A stretch of 64,000 nt of DNA, taken from NCBI GenBank assembly GCA_946902875.1, contig OX336355.1, positions 13,611,347-13,675,346 of the forward strand. Direction: 5' to 3'. A program made the position numbers and the translations under genes. Source of the stretch: Nematopogon swammerdamellus. Its lineage: Eukaryota > Arthropoda > Insecta > Lepidoptera > Adelidae. The stretch's first letter is position 1; every line of letters starts with the position of its first letter. The notes under the pieces were generated by a model, which worked only from the letters and a program-made list of their open reading frames with translations, was not told the origin of the DNA and did not search any database. Shown here in pieces: positions 9,714 to 19,893 of the stretch.

Positions 9714-10199
9714 GCGCCAAATCAGAAGATAGCCAGAACTTTCGCGCATAACGTCACCGCTTAGTAGCGGTAGCAACATGATCGAAACAGCTACTCTAAC
9801 TATAACTAACAATAACAATTAACCCTTTTATCAAATCAAATCAAACCAATACGTTTATTGCACTTAATTTTTATTAACTTAATTTTGCAAAAGGTACAGC
9901 TTGACGTCGTTGGCGTTCTCCTCCAACCAACCTTGGTTATTAATAAAGAGTGCGGAGCGCCAAATCAGAAGATACCCAGAACTTTCGCGCATAATGTCGC
10001 CGCTTTAGTAGCGGTAGCAACATGATCGAAACAGCTACCCTAACTATAACTAACAATAACAACCCTTTTATCAAATCAAATCAAACCAAATCAAAATACG
10101 TTTATCGCACTTAAATTTTATTAACTTAATTTTGCAAAAGGTACAGCTTGACGTCGTTGGCGTTCTCCTCCAACCAACCTTGGATAAAGAGTGGAGTGG
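9714..10199. repeat. Tandem duplication of a 243-bp unit
   Basis: Copies 9714-9956 and 9957-10199 both start GCGCCAAATCAGAAGATA and contain GCGGTAGCAACATGATCGAA, TCAAATCAAATCAAACCAA and TTGACGTCGTTGGCGTTCTC. They are roughly 95% identical by eye, so the duplication is recent. Confidence 0.85.
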
Positions 10200-10214
10200 C
10201 AGTCAGTGAGCAAA

Positions 10215-10350
10215 TAAGGAGATGAAATGAAATGAAAATATACTTTATTGTACTTATATCATTATATACACAAGAAGGGTCAGAAAAGGCGAGGTTAATG
10301 CCTTGAGGCATTCTTTAGGATTTCTTTGGGACCTTTGGGATGTGGAAACC
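10215..10350 (-). repeat. Retroelement tail with TACTTTATTGTAC end
   Basis: AAAATATACTTTATTGTAC, then AAAGGCGAGGTTAATGCCTT, GAGGCATTCTTTAGG and TTTGGGATGTGG. Related segments are at 24290-24410 (opposite strand), 34895-35010, 52675-52765 and 58420-58700, marking a dispersed family whose 3' end reads ACAATAAAGTATATTT. Confidence 0.55.
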
Positions 10351-10502
10351 GAGTAGGGGCGGACGGACAATGCAGTACTAAGTAGAGGTACTAAGGAGAT
10401 AACGAAGAAATACAATTTCAACACATAATAAAAACATAGATACAAATATATACTATACGAATAAGATATACAAAGAACCGTAACATTAGACTCTAAATAA
10501 TA

Positions 10503-11446
10503 TATAGAGTGTTCGGCACATCGACCGACAATTATTTTTTTTTTGTAGGTAAGTGGGGTCATTTACAAACGTTTTGACCCATGACACCTTTTATCAGGTG
10601 TCAAATGGTATCTTTTTTTTCTTTATTTTTGAAAATCACCAAAATCCCAGCTTTAAACCCTTGTAACTTTTTTGTTTATGATTGTATCAGCAGGACATAA
10701 AAGTTATTGAATTTTAATATGTATCCTTCTTCCAGAAAAAATATTATTTGATGAAGTTAATACCATGAAAAGGAGTTATGACCTCCCAAAGTTCCGTGAA
10801 CGTTCCTCCGTAAAAATTAGGGACAGAAGAGAACGACAACACGGGCACTTTGTAACAGGGCCACTTATCGGTGGTCGCTTCCCGTATTGAGAGCGTTTTC
10901 CGGAGCATTTTCAAATTTAGAACATGTACCGGTCGCGCGGGTACTTTGTTCAATTCTCCATGGTTAATGTTTAGACTAATTATCCCTAATTTTGGTCACA
11001 TAGTGAATGATTTGTATAACATGTGGTACACCGTTGGAAAGGGCGTAAACTACCAAACTTTTTAAAAGAAAACGAAGCTCTCAATTGCTGTCAGTTTTTT
11101 TTATTAATTAAGAAATTAAGATCCTGTCATATTTTTACTCCTTCTCGGAAATTTGGGAGGTCATAAGTCCTTTTCATGGTATTAACTTCATCAAATAATA
11201 TTTTTTCTAAAACAAGGATACATAGTAAAATCGAATAAAATTTATTTCGTGCTGATACAATCATAAACAAAAAAGTTACAAGGGTTCGAAGCTGGAATTT
11301 TGGTAATTTAAAAAAATAAAGAAAAAAAATCGTACCTCGATACCACGTGACACCTGACAAAAGGAATTATGGGTCAAAACGTTGCAAATGACCCCACTTA
11401 CGTACAAAAAGATTTTGTCGGTCAATATGCCGAACACCCTGTATAT
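10503..11446. mobile_element. Long foldback element, arms about 300 bp
   Basis: Left end GAGTGTTCGGCACATCGACC; right end GGTCAATATGCCGAACACCC. The arms continue pairing through AAGTGGGGTCATTTACAAAC, TTTTGACCCATGACACC and TTTGATGAAGTTAATACCAT, the last matched by ATGGTATTAACTTCATCAAA at 11176-11195. A unique centre of about 330 bp has no coding capacity. Flanks contain TATA on both sides. This is a non-autonomous element with very long inverted repeats. Confidence 0.85.
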
Positions 11447-12205
11447 GGAGTAATTTTGAGGTTCCAGAAAGTGAGACAGAATACGCTTTTTAAAGACAAA
11501 CACTGACGAATTTCGAGGGGTAGCGAGTTCCACGTTTAGCCTATTGTCTTTCGTCTGAATGATTTATGGCTCAAAGGGTCGGGATTGTTAAATTCTACTA
11601 TAGTAGTAACTACCTCTGTAACGAGAGAGTTGAGGTAACTTCTTACAACCCTATGTTTTGACATTATGCAGTAGGGCAGTGTGACAAAGTTCCAGTTTCT
11701 TCTGATTTAACACCACGGAATCTCTACTGGAAAAAGGACAACACTAAATATGCCATTTTTAGGATCGATGATACATAAGATGACAACATGTTCTACACTG
11801 TGAAGTTTGTATGCCAGCTTCGACAAAAGAACGTCGAATTTAAAGCCACACTAAAAGGGCCTATTCCACATTGAAAACGATATAAGTTATTGGAAACTTT
11901 GAAATCTGGATTAACGGTTTTAAAATTAGATCATAGTATGAATATAGGTCAATATTTTAAATTTAGGTCAAACTAACTACTTCTACTTTAACTCCAGCTA
12001 AAACTGGTTCAGACAATGACAAATATGACCACGAGCGGCTAGTAAAAGGCAAAAAGGAAGTGATAAAATTACTTTTCATTACTCCTGCAGTCGTAGTGTC
12101 ATTGTTTGGAACCTAGTTTTAACCATCGTATTACCGCAATGGACTACCAGTAGTAAACCCTTTCGTTTCCATACGTATACTTATACACCGACCTCTTGTC
12201 GGTGA
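11447..12205. other. AT-rich DNA, no feature recognised
   Basis: No splice-flanked ORF or named repeat seen. The block lies in the intergenic or intronic interval between the two alternative last exons. Confidence 0.45.
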
Positions 12206-12212
12206 CTTTTTT

Positions 12213-12500
12213 TTTTTATGTAATCCGGTATGGGTAGCTGAGTCGGAGGGGCCAAAGCACATGCTCTAACCAGCCAATATCACCTCCGAGAAGGTAGGTG
12301 CCATACCGGAGACTTCCCTGGATTGCTGGCTATACTGGTCTAGAGGAGAACACAACCGAGGTTGCTTGCGGCCATCTTACATCCAGTACGGTGGTACCAA
12401 CCCAGTCGACTACAATTTGAGCCTACCACCTAGTAAGGGGCAAGGGAAGGGACCTACAGTTTTACACCGGTTCCGAACGGTGAAGCAGCGGGTGTAGGTA
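12213..12500 (+). repeat. F4 repeat
   Basis: After a T-run and ATGTAATCCGGTATGGG it reads GTAGCTGAGTCGGAGGGGCC, then CAGCCAATATCACCTCCGAG, GGCCATCTTACATCCAGTAC and CTACCACCTAGTAAGGGGCA. The same order occurs at 17650, 33080, 63145 and inverted at 63455. Confidence 0.8.
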
Positions 12501-12529
12501 TGCACGTAATTTTTTTCGTCAGAAAAAAC

Positions 12530-12620
12530 TCATTGGTACACGCCGACCGGATTCGAACCTCGGACCTCCCGCATGAGAAGCCGATGCCCAAACCACTCGG
12601 CCACCCGCCGCTTACCGACT
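12530..12620 (-). repeat. F9 tRNA-derived SINE head
   Basis: On the minus strand it reads GCGGGTGGCCGAGTGGTTTG (A-box-like) and GAGGTTCGAATCC (perfect B-box), with GTACCAATGAGTTTTTTCTG following. The would-be acceptor stem does not pair, so this is a SINE promoter region, not a tRNA gene. A longer copy is at 41878-42115. Confidence 0.75.
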
Positions 12621-12824
12621 AAAAAGTTTGCTATTTTTTTCCTATATTCTACTTACAATGTACTTATTCTACTCTACAATCTACTTCAGAATATCTTCTT
12701 CGTGCTGTAACATGTCAAGGTCAGGTCTTGCAAATAGGTTACAAAGTATTGCATAAGTAAGCAAGCTAGAGAATTATTAGATGCAGTTCACACAAATTAG
12801 GTGAATTAATTGTAATTTTGCATA

Positions 12825-13005
12825 TAAGCATATAGTGCTACATTTAGTATTCAGTATCTGGTTCAGTGCTTAGTATTAAGTGCAGCATTTAGTAACTTGT
12901 GCGTTATATAGTAACTATTAGTTTTTATTTAGTATCTAGTGCAATGTTTAGTACAATGTGCAATATTTAGTCAAATGTGCAATGTTTAGTACAATGTGCA
13001 ATCTA
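12825..13005. repeat. Degenerate minisatellite of TTTAGTACAATGTGCAA units
   Basis: Repeated motifs such as TTTAGTACAATGTGCAAT and shorter derivatives (TTTAGTATCTAGTGCAATG) occur about eight times with variable spacing. Confidence 0.6.
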
Positions 13006-13127
13006 AAAGTGTGTAGGGTATTCAAGGCCATGCTACAGAAATGTCACATGTTCACGGGTTTATTCGAACACGTGTGAACAAGTTATGGAGTTGGCCTTGT
13101 TTCAGGAGGGAGAGAAATGAAACACGC

Positions 13128-13133
13128 TTTATT
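13128..13133 (-). terminator. Possible poly(A) signal for last exon copy A
   Basis: AATAAA on the minus strand, about 270 bases past the stop at 13403. The intervening 3' flank (13225-13402) is homologous to the flank of copy B and contains about one ancestral unit of its minisatellite. Confidence 0.4.
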
Positions 13134-13402
13134 TTAGTAGTTTTTTTTTTATAAAATGTCCCTATTTCACTTAATTACCTACATACACCTAGATATTTAC
13201 AAAACAATGACTAATGACGAGACGCGGCTTGCGTACGCGCTGCGCGCGTAAGTATTGCCAATGCGCACGGCAAGCACGCCCAATAAGAATCGGAAATCTT
13301 CCGCCTCCCGCGAGGAGCGCCCGCTCGGTTGGCGCTGCTCGCTTATAATTTTATTCTACATAATTTAGTTGAGCAATGGCGCGAAGACGTAGCCTCTGTG
13401 AT

Positions 13403-13723
13403 TTAAATGATGGAGGTGATGAGTCTCGCCTTGAAGTTGACGAGCCGCTCGGTCGTCTGGGCGAGGCGAAGGAAGAGGTCTTCGAAGGCGTTGTGTATAT
13501 TGCGGTTGGAGACTAGGAAAAATCTCGTGATAGGCCCAGCGACCACGTGAGCCTCATTGACGGCGCCTACTTGAACGCTAGCGCCGGCGCCGGGGCTTCC
13601 GGAGGAGCCACTCGAAGCGGTGCCGAGGCCTCCGCTGGCGGTGCCGAGGCTTCCGCTGGCCACTGTGGCCAGGGTGTTGTCACCATTGTCGGCGGGTTCG
13701 GTCGCGCTCAACCCAGCTCCGAA
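13403..13723 (-). CDS. Secreted-protein gene, last exon copy A
   Basis: The acceptor ACGGACTTATTGCAG (minus strand) is followed by a phase-0 frame of 106 codons and TAA at 13403-13405. It begins FGAGLSATEPADNGDN, passes through a Gly/Ala/Ser-rich low-complexity segment with repeated LGTAS(G/S)G, and ends with GPITRFFLVSNRNIHNAFED, LFLRLAQTTERLVNFKARLI and TSII. The last 44 residues share 32 identities with copy B at 9399-9638, and 19 of the last 21 positions agree. Being nearest to the upstream exons it is the more likely constitutive last exon, giving a protein of about 464 residues. The conserved block is amphipathic and could be helical; its role is unknown. LINE fragments fill the intron just upstream. 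Confidence 0.75.
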   Translation of the reverse strand, partial: FGAGLSATEPADNGDNTLATVASGSLGTASGGLGTASSGSSGSPGAGASVQVGAVNEAHVVAGPITRFFLVSNRNIHNAFEDLFLRLAQTTERLVNFKARLITSII

Positions 13724-13844
13724 CTGCAATAAGTCCGTAATAATCAGTGCACGCGGATGGCAGCAATAGCGACCAATTGCTGACTCTTCCTTTCTATTCA
13801 TACTTACAAACAAACACGACTGAAATATTCTGTTTAAAATGAAG

Positions 13845-14135
13845 CTAAGTAGGTATACACGACTCAATAATTCCGTTAGGCTGGGCGGCATTTCAGAGAT
13901 TTCGTCACATCTTTTGACGGTCGCAGTTATCCAAAAGTTGAAAGTTGCCCAGCGATCAATGGAGCGAGCCATGCTGGGGATATCGCTATATGATATGGTG
14001 CGTAACGAGGCAATTGGCCGACGCATCAAAGTAGTCGATATTGGACACCGGGTGGGTAAGCTCAAGTGGCAGTTGGTAGTCAAGAGACGACGGCCGTTGG
14101 AGTAAGCGTGTCCTACACTGGCGGCCGTGGAAAGG
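13845..14135 (+). mobile_element. F6 LINE reverse-transcriptase C-terminal fragment
   Basis: Translation gives KLKVAQRSMERAMLGISLYD then MVRNEAIGRRIKVVDIGHRV and GKLKWQ. This is the post-polymerase segment typical of non-LTR retrotransposon ORFs of the craniofacial-development-protein-2-like kind in moths. The reading frame breaks after about 14090, so it is dead. Confidence 0.8.
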
Positions 14136-14149
14136 AAAACGGAGTGTGG

Positions 14150-14265
14150 GTAGACCATCCGGCAGGTGGGACGATGACATCAAGTACGTCGGCGGTAAGC
14201 AGTGGTTCTGTGCCGCTGAAGGCCGGGAGGACTGGAGGAAAATTGCAGAGGCGTATGTTCAGTAG
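14150..14265 (+). mobile_element. LINE carboxy-terminal fragment (second family)
   Basis: Translation gives GRWDDDIKYVGGKQWFCAAE then GREDWRKIAEAYVQ and a stop. This is the classic end of a non-LTR retrotransposon ORF. A related fragment occurs at about 49068-49160. Confidence 0.75.
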
Positions 14266-14379
14266 TGAACGCATACACACTGACTGACTGACTGACCTTT
14301 CATCCTCCATCCCACAGTATTTAAAGACGAACATCTTTAACGTACGGACTGAAACGTGGACCCTAACGATTGGACTAGT

Positions 14380-14740
14380 TCAAAAATTTAAAATCGCTCA
14401 ACGAGCTATGGAGAGAGCATGTTCGAAATTTATTTGATCGACAAATTCCGTAATGCAGAAATACGATAAAGAACCTAGGTGTCGAAATTGCTAAGAAATT
14501 AGCAAGTTGGACTGGGCACATCTGTCACAGACCCGATAACCGCTGGGGTAGACGGGTACTGGAATGGAGGCCACGCACCCACGGCCAAGCGTAGCGTGGA
14601 ACGCCCACCGACTAGGTGGACAGACAACCTAAAGAAGGTAGTCGGGAGGGAATGAATGGATGAGAAGAGCCGAAGTCCACGTGTGGTGGCTTGTCTTGGG
14701 AGAGGCCTATGTCCAGCAGTGGACCGGTGCAAACTGATGA
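14380..14740 (+). mobile_element. F6 LINE 3' fragment, decayed
   Basis: Starts VQKFKIAQRAMERAC and, after frame breaks, continues with VERPPTRWTDNLKKVVGRE, ending in the DNA signature GGGAGAGGCCTATGTCCAGC. Several stops are present. Bases 14741-15478 hold no recognised feature. Confidence 0.75.
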
Positions 14741-15478
14741 AGAGTTACATTCTACTCGTTGAAATTATTTCGACAATTCAATACACTTTGTCGTCATCTG
14801 ACCTGTTCTGAAACATCCAGAAGAATTCACATTAGGTATACCCATTGATAGTAAACACACTTGAACGTGTATTTATATAAATAACCTGTATTAATGAAAT
14901 ATTTGGTAATTAATGTGAATCCTTTCGCTTGACTTGGAAGTCCATGAACCATATTTTGAGAGGCATGCGATAGAAGGAGATTCAATGAAGATTGAAGAAT
15001 TCATGTTAGTTAAAAGAGTGGTTCCTTAAATAAAGTGAGGAATCTTATTTTATCCACACCAAACATTGCACGTTTTAAGAATCGTTTCCAGCCCAAAACC
15101 AAAAACATTGAATTGCCAGTTGTTGCGTTCTATTTAGCATATCCGACAGATATTATTATAAGGTAATATTTGCGAACAAACAAAAATAGTTATTTTCTTT
15201 TCATCAGCTCTACCCACACCGTGAAGTCTCTAAGGAAGTAAAAACGATCAATATCGTCGTAGGATATGGAAGAAGCTTATGTATTCATAATTATTTTGAT
15301 AAAATTGCACATATGTACGGACTACATGAACATTTGCATCAGAACTTTAAATTACACACTTGCGAGAATGTTTGCAATCCTTAGCATACTAGGGATAGTA
15401 CTTTAAGGATTACAAAAATCCAACTTTACATACTATCTGAATGATACAGATTATTTTAATACTTAGGGTACTACTTAC

Positions 15479-15983
15479 CTTCACACAGTTTTCTTCTAAG
15501 AAATCGCCATTTATAATAATCATATTTATTTTGATGTTTATTGAGCTTGAGTTTGATCCATAGAGTGTGTTATTGATTTCGTAGTAGGTTATGGAGCATT
15601 CTTGCTGAGTGATTTGTTGTTCTGTTTGATTTTTGTTAGAGAAAACAGTTTTAGAAGGTGTCGTCTCCATCGCGAAGCAGAGCTCCGATGTTCCGAATAA
15701 CTGGTTTCAAGAGCAATGGCGTCGCCATTACTTGTTCAAATATTATTTATACCTTCTTCTCTTCTTCTGCAGCTGTTTTAGACTTCAGTTCAGTTCCGAT
15801 TAAGCCTCTTCAGATTATCGTCAACTCGTTCAGTATGCTACTGATGCCCAGCTGCATCAGTAGTCTCGTCTCGAGCCGCACTCCTCGTCGGATAGTTGGA
15901 CCCCATCGATTGAGGTCGTCAATCTGCTCGCGATTTCTCTGTCCGTGTACGGTCACCAGCTCAACACTCAATCTCTCCCATCA
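15479..15983 (-). pseudogene. Unrecognised coding-like segment, possibly degenerate exon pair
   Basis: On the minus strand, 15980-15813 is open and reads ELVTVHGQRNREQIDDLNRW then GPTIRRGVRLETRLLMQLGI and SSILNELTII before a TGA at 15812-15810. The same frame continues RGLIGTELKSKTAAEEEKK to a GT (GTATAA) at 15752. A possible second exon, 15700-15479, is open through METTPSKTVFSNKNQTEQQ and ends at an excellent donor, AAG then GTAAGTAGT. Joining them is phase-consistent (the intron would be only 52 bp) except for the single in-frame TGA, so this may be a pseudogene or a chance alignment. It lies in the long intron of the secreted-protein gene, same strand. No clear acceptor precedes the first part. 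The family is not recognised. Confidence 0.3.
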
Positions 15984-15999
15984 TTGTGGTTCCTAATCA

Positions 16000-17640
16000 T
16001 TTGTGTACTGACTGTGTAGCGTGATGAATATGTTGACGGGCTATTAGCTCTGGGTAGGGTATGGGTAGGTACATTGTACAATATTCAGTTAGTAGGTACT
16101 TATTACTTGCGTAGGTATAGCATTGTGGATTATGCAGGTACATCATGACTCAAATCTTTTGGACGTTCAATTTATCCACTCACATCAGTCTATTTAGCAG
16201 TTCAAGTTCTAATGCGGTAAGATCTTTCTGATTACGATACACCCTTAAATCTCCAACCGATTATAATATTATGTCCACAAATTTTGCATTAAAGCGAGTC
16301 GTAATTTTATGCAATTTTGGGGCAATCATTTGAAATTTAGCAACTGACTGAGCAATCACTAAGTCTTTTACATAATTTACGCACGCTAGTAGGTCATTAA
16401 TTAATTACTATGATGTCCGCATTACGCAAAATATTACACCTTCAGATTGACGAACATCTACAGTATGTGAAATTGCATCACGGTTAGGTATAGCTACTGT
16501 TTACATATTACTTCACAAGAATGTCATGATTCTTGAGTTTGATGGGATCACGGGAAATGTCTTTATGCTGGTATTTAGTTCACCTCTTGTGACAGGCGAT
16601 AAAGTTGTGATCAAATATATATTATATATAAAAATATATAAAGTAATATTCGAATTTCTAGATGAAAATTATTTTTAGTTTAACTTTCGGGGGCTCAAAG
16701 ATCATATTTATGGTCCTCTTACCTTACTACTTTCTAGCCCTAGCTAAATGAGGGTGTCAGAACTCCAAAAAATTACTTTCCATCATCAAATGTGGTTGTT
16801 ATAAAAATTTTATAACGATAATAATGTTTTGCAATGTCCCGACTTTTTTTTTTATTTAAGACGCAGCACTACGAAAAATCGGTTTCTCCCTATTGATGTT
16901 TCTCGTCAACCACTCCAACTTTAATATTAGAAAAAATATATGGCTTTCTAAAATACATACTGCTTACCACCAAATAGCCTAAAACGCAATTGGGTTTACT
17001 TCACTTCGCAAAGTATGCTCTCGAAAATTCGGAAAACCTTGTTTCCGTGCCGCTCATCAAGTAATTTTACGTAATAGATAAAAAATAGAATACTACTTCC
17101 CGTCAAATACAATTTTATTACTTTTATTAAATATTACACCTACAATTAAATATTTATTGATTCTGCACTTACGTCGTCCAAACTCGGAGTGGTTTACGAG
17201 AAACATGAATCGGGAGAAACTATTTTTTGGTATTTCTGAGTCTTAATACTTGTAGTTGAATGATCACTTTGCGTTCAGAATTCCCGAGAAATGTCTAATC
17301 TCATCCAGGAAAGGAAACTGAAAAGCCTTCGTGAGTTCACGTTTTGTTTGGTGTAGGACTAAATCACAAGTACACCGTCCTCACTACTGAACAGCAAGGT
17401 ATCGAGCGAAGGTAGGTATGGTATTAGCGTATGCGACTGAGAACGAGTGAGCTAGGTGGAGTTCGTGTCCGGCGTCCGGACGGAACGGGTCGGTGCGGTT
17501 ATATCAGAGGTGAAAGTCGCGCACGCGCGTGTGTTACGAGACGCCCAATCTGCGTGCGCTGAGCAGCGCCAAGCCTGTGCTTACGATGTTTGCTAATCAA
17601 GGAACTGCCTGAAGGATAATAGCGTTTGCGTCATTTACTC
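16000..17640. other. AT-rich intronic DNA, no feature recognised
   Basis: No coding stretch or named family was seen. 17390-17600 is locally GC-richer (CGGCGTCCGGACGGAACGGG) without an ORF. Confidence 0.45.
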
Positions 17641-17649
17641 GGGCAATTT

Positions 17650-17895
17650 TTTTTTAATGTAATCCGGTATAGATGGTTGAGTCGGAGGGGCCAAAGCACA
17701 TGCTCCGACCAACCAATATCACCTCCGAGAAGGTAGGTGCCATACCGGAGACTTCCGTACATTGCTGACTATACTGGACTAGAGGAGAACAGAACCGAGG
17801 CTGATATGCCGCCATCTTACATCCAGTACGGTGGTACCAACCCAGTCGGCTACAATTTGAGCCTACTACCTAGTAAAGGGCAAGGGAAGGTCACA
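17650..17895 (+). repeat. F4 repeat
   Basis: T-run, TGTAATCCGGTATAGATGG, GTCGGAGGGGCCAAAGCACA, GGTAGGTGCCATACCGGAGA and TACGGTGGTACCAACCCAGT, colinear with the copy at 12213. Confidence 0.8.
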
Positions 17896-18215
17896 TACGG
17901 TTGACCTATTTGACAGGAGGTTTTAGAACACATTAAGCTTAAGGATTACAGGTTAAGGAATGATGCAAACACTTTGCTCACTTTTTATGAAGGATAATGG
18001 AAAAACACAAAAACCACTTTGCAACCTTAATCAAACGTCGTATGTACAAATTATAAAAATAAACTTAAAATAATAATGACGAGCCCATTGCTCTATTTTA
18101 CAATATCCTTAATCCCAACTACCCCATCAGCGTCTCATCCCGGTCTGTCTGCGACTTCCGAAAATATTATGTACAAGTTGTTTGGAGAAGCAGTCGAATG
18201 TGTGTTGTGTAGTGT

Positions 18216-18389
18216 CTACTGTGCGACAGAGCTAGAGGTGCGGTGCTGTGAGAGTGCGGACAGTCGGAGTACTTGTGTGTTGTCTCTGGTAGCCGAGTGA
18301 GTCGCGGAGACTCCTAGGTTGATGGAGTCCGTGCCGGCGATCAGCCGGAACGCGGTTCCAGCGGCGCGCGCCATCGATTCCGCTGGACG
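18216..18389 (-). CDS. Possible additional or alternative exon of the secreted-protein gene
   Basis: After an AG (GATGGCAG on the minus strand) the frame is open for 57 codons to a TAG at 18218-18216. It begins RPAESMARAAGTAFRLIAGT and continues DSINLGVSATHSATRDNTQ. The acceptor would be phase 0, compatible with the donor at 18902, and there is a phase-0 GTACTC after NTQ. It could be an internal exon, a third alternative end, or noise. The acceptor lacks a good pyrimidine tract, hence the low confidence. Confidence 0.3.
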   Translation of the reverse strand, partial: RPAESMARAAGTAFRLIAGTDSINLGVSATHSATRDNTQVLRLSALSQHRTSSSVAQ

Positions 18390-18901
18390 CTGCCATCATT
18401 ATTAGTTACCACATAATCCCGTGCTCTATGGTATTCATTCCATGTCGGCTGTCCGCTGTCGTTGCGATCCAGTGGCCTCGGTCCGAACGCCGAGAGTCCT
18501 CGATATTGGCAGAAATCGGTTGTTGGAAAGGATGATTTGGAATAGCGCCACATGCTTAGCGAAACCGAGTGAAGAGAATTTGTAGAAATAAAGATAAGGT
18601 AAAAGGTAAGGTTAAAGTAGAAGCAAATGAACGAATAATGCAAAAATAAAATTTTAAAATTCAAAGCGGTATAAATAATCGTAAAGAAGGTATTGAAATT
18701 GTAGAACTAAAGTTTCCAACCGGAGTAACCAAAATCAATCATGCTCGTAAAAATCTTTCCTTGACCATTTTTCGGTGTCCGCTCAAATGGGTTAAAACCG
18801 AAGTTCCAAGTTATCCGTCAAAACCGTCAATCCGTGAGCCAAACGCCAGTGGCTGCAGACAGTGGATAGTGTGAGGAGTGTGGTGTAGAGGCGGTACTCA
18901 C

Positions 18902-18995
18902 TCTGATGATGTCGAAGAGGAAGTTGCCGGATCCGCCCCCGCCGCCGGAGCTGCCCCCCGCGCCGGCGTTTCCTCCGAAACCGAAGTTAAGGAAT
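18902..18995 (-). CDS. Secreted-protein gene, Gly-rich exon (exon 5)
   Basis: The acceptor GTTGTTTTTGCAG (minus strand) is followed by A plus 31 codons: FLNFGFGGNAGAGGSSGGGG then GSGNFLFDIIR. It ends at the donor AGA then GTGAGTACC (phase 0). The incoming phase requires two bases from the previous exon, which fits GG from exon 4 to make a Gly codon. The outgoing phase 0 fits both last-exon copies (13723 and 9638). The Gly-rich, Phe-bearing sequence suggests a flexible or structural region. Confidence 0.7.
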
Positions 18996-19431
18996 CTGCA
19001 AAAACAACCAAAAATACTTTCAGTACAAATACTACCAAGAATAATGTATAACTTAGATAACTATATAATCTAGAGAGCCCAAATCGTTCCAGACGTACTA
19101 GTTATGCATTTTCAAATGTTACAGATGAAATCTATATGAGATGCGAAATTATTTTTATCAACATATTACACAAACTTTGTAATTTCTGGATTGTACAGAT
19201 GTTTTATCCACCAGTGAGCCACGCTTGTGTGTGTAAATGTTTAAATATGCATGCACACTGTCTTTGTCTGCGTAAGCTCGGGAGCGCTACCTGCGCTAAC
19301 GCTATACACACAGGAGCGCGTGTCTATACGCATTACAACTACAAGTATGGCTCACCCGCGCTCGTGAGATAAAACATCTGTACACACTCTATCCGCCACC
19401 GAGAAAGGTAAAAACATTGGTTGATTCAGAC

Positions 19432-19643
19432 CCCTGCCTCTTGTTGCGGTTCTCCTCACTGGTGTCCGAGTCCTCCAAGGTGATCTCATCGAGCTGCGAT
19501 GTCTGTGCGGCGGTCTCCTGGTCCTCGCTGGCTGCGGCGACGAGGTCCTTGGCGGCGTCCTCGGCGAACTGCACGCGCACCTCAGACTGTTGCGACTCCG
19601 CTCCCGAGAGCAACTGGTTTCCGTCGGCCGAGGAGCCCTGCGC
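19432..19643 (-). CDS. Secreted-protein gene, exon 4
   Basis: After the acceptor GATGTGCATTCTCAG the phase-0 frame reads AQGSSADGNQLLSGAESQQS, then EVRVQFAEDAAKDLVAAASE, and ends TSEENRNKRQ. The chosen donor is CAGGG then GTCTGA because it gives the phase 2 needed by the next exon. Reading on instead hits a stop after NVFTFLGGG, so a shorter protein ending here is the alternative. The exon is acidic and Gln/Ala-rich. RNKR just before the Gly-rich exon is a good furin-type cleavage motif. Confidence 0.65.
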
Positions 19644-19893
19644 CTGAGAATGCACATCCGAGATTAGCCAGTGTTGAGAAGAAGGTGAAACACTGATATG
19701 GTAATGAAATGAAACGACGTCGGGACCGGTCAGATCGTCCACGGACGGCGCAGGAATGGACCATATCGTCTGTGGTATGGTTGATTGTTAAGCCGCGCCG
19801 AGCTCCGGCGCGGTGACCGTGACTGGTGAATGAGCTGAAGAGCGATCGATGAGCGCGTTAGTGACGTGCTGAGTCCTGAGGCGCGCTAGTTAC

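Noticed and set aside
12530..12620. tRNA gene on the minus strand
   Set aside because: A and B boxes are present, but no acceptor or anticodon stems form and the sequence continues into a SINE body.
13403..14158. 251-codon minus-strand ORF as one protein
   Set aside because: Only the last 106 codons (from the acceptor at 13723) are exon; the upstream part is antisense to LINE fragments.
15658..15996. 112-codon plus-strand ORF
   Set aside because: It is antisense to the more protein-like minus-strand frame and begins inside AT-rich sequence.
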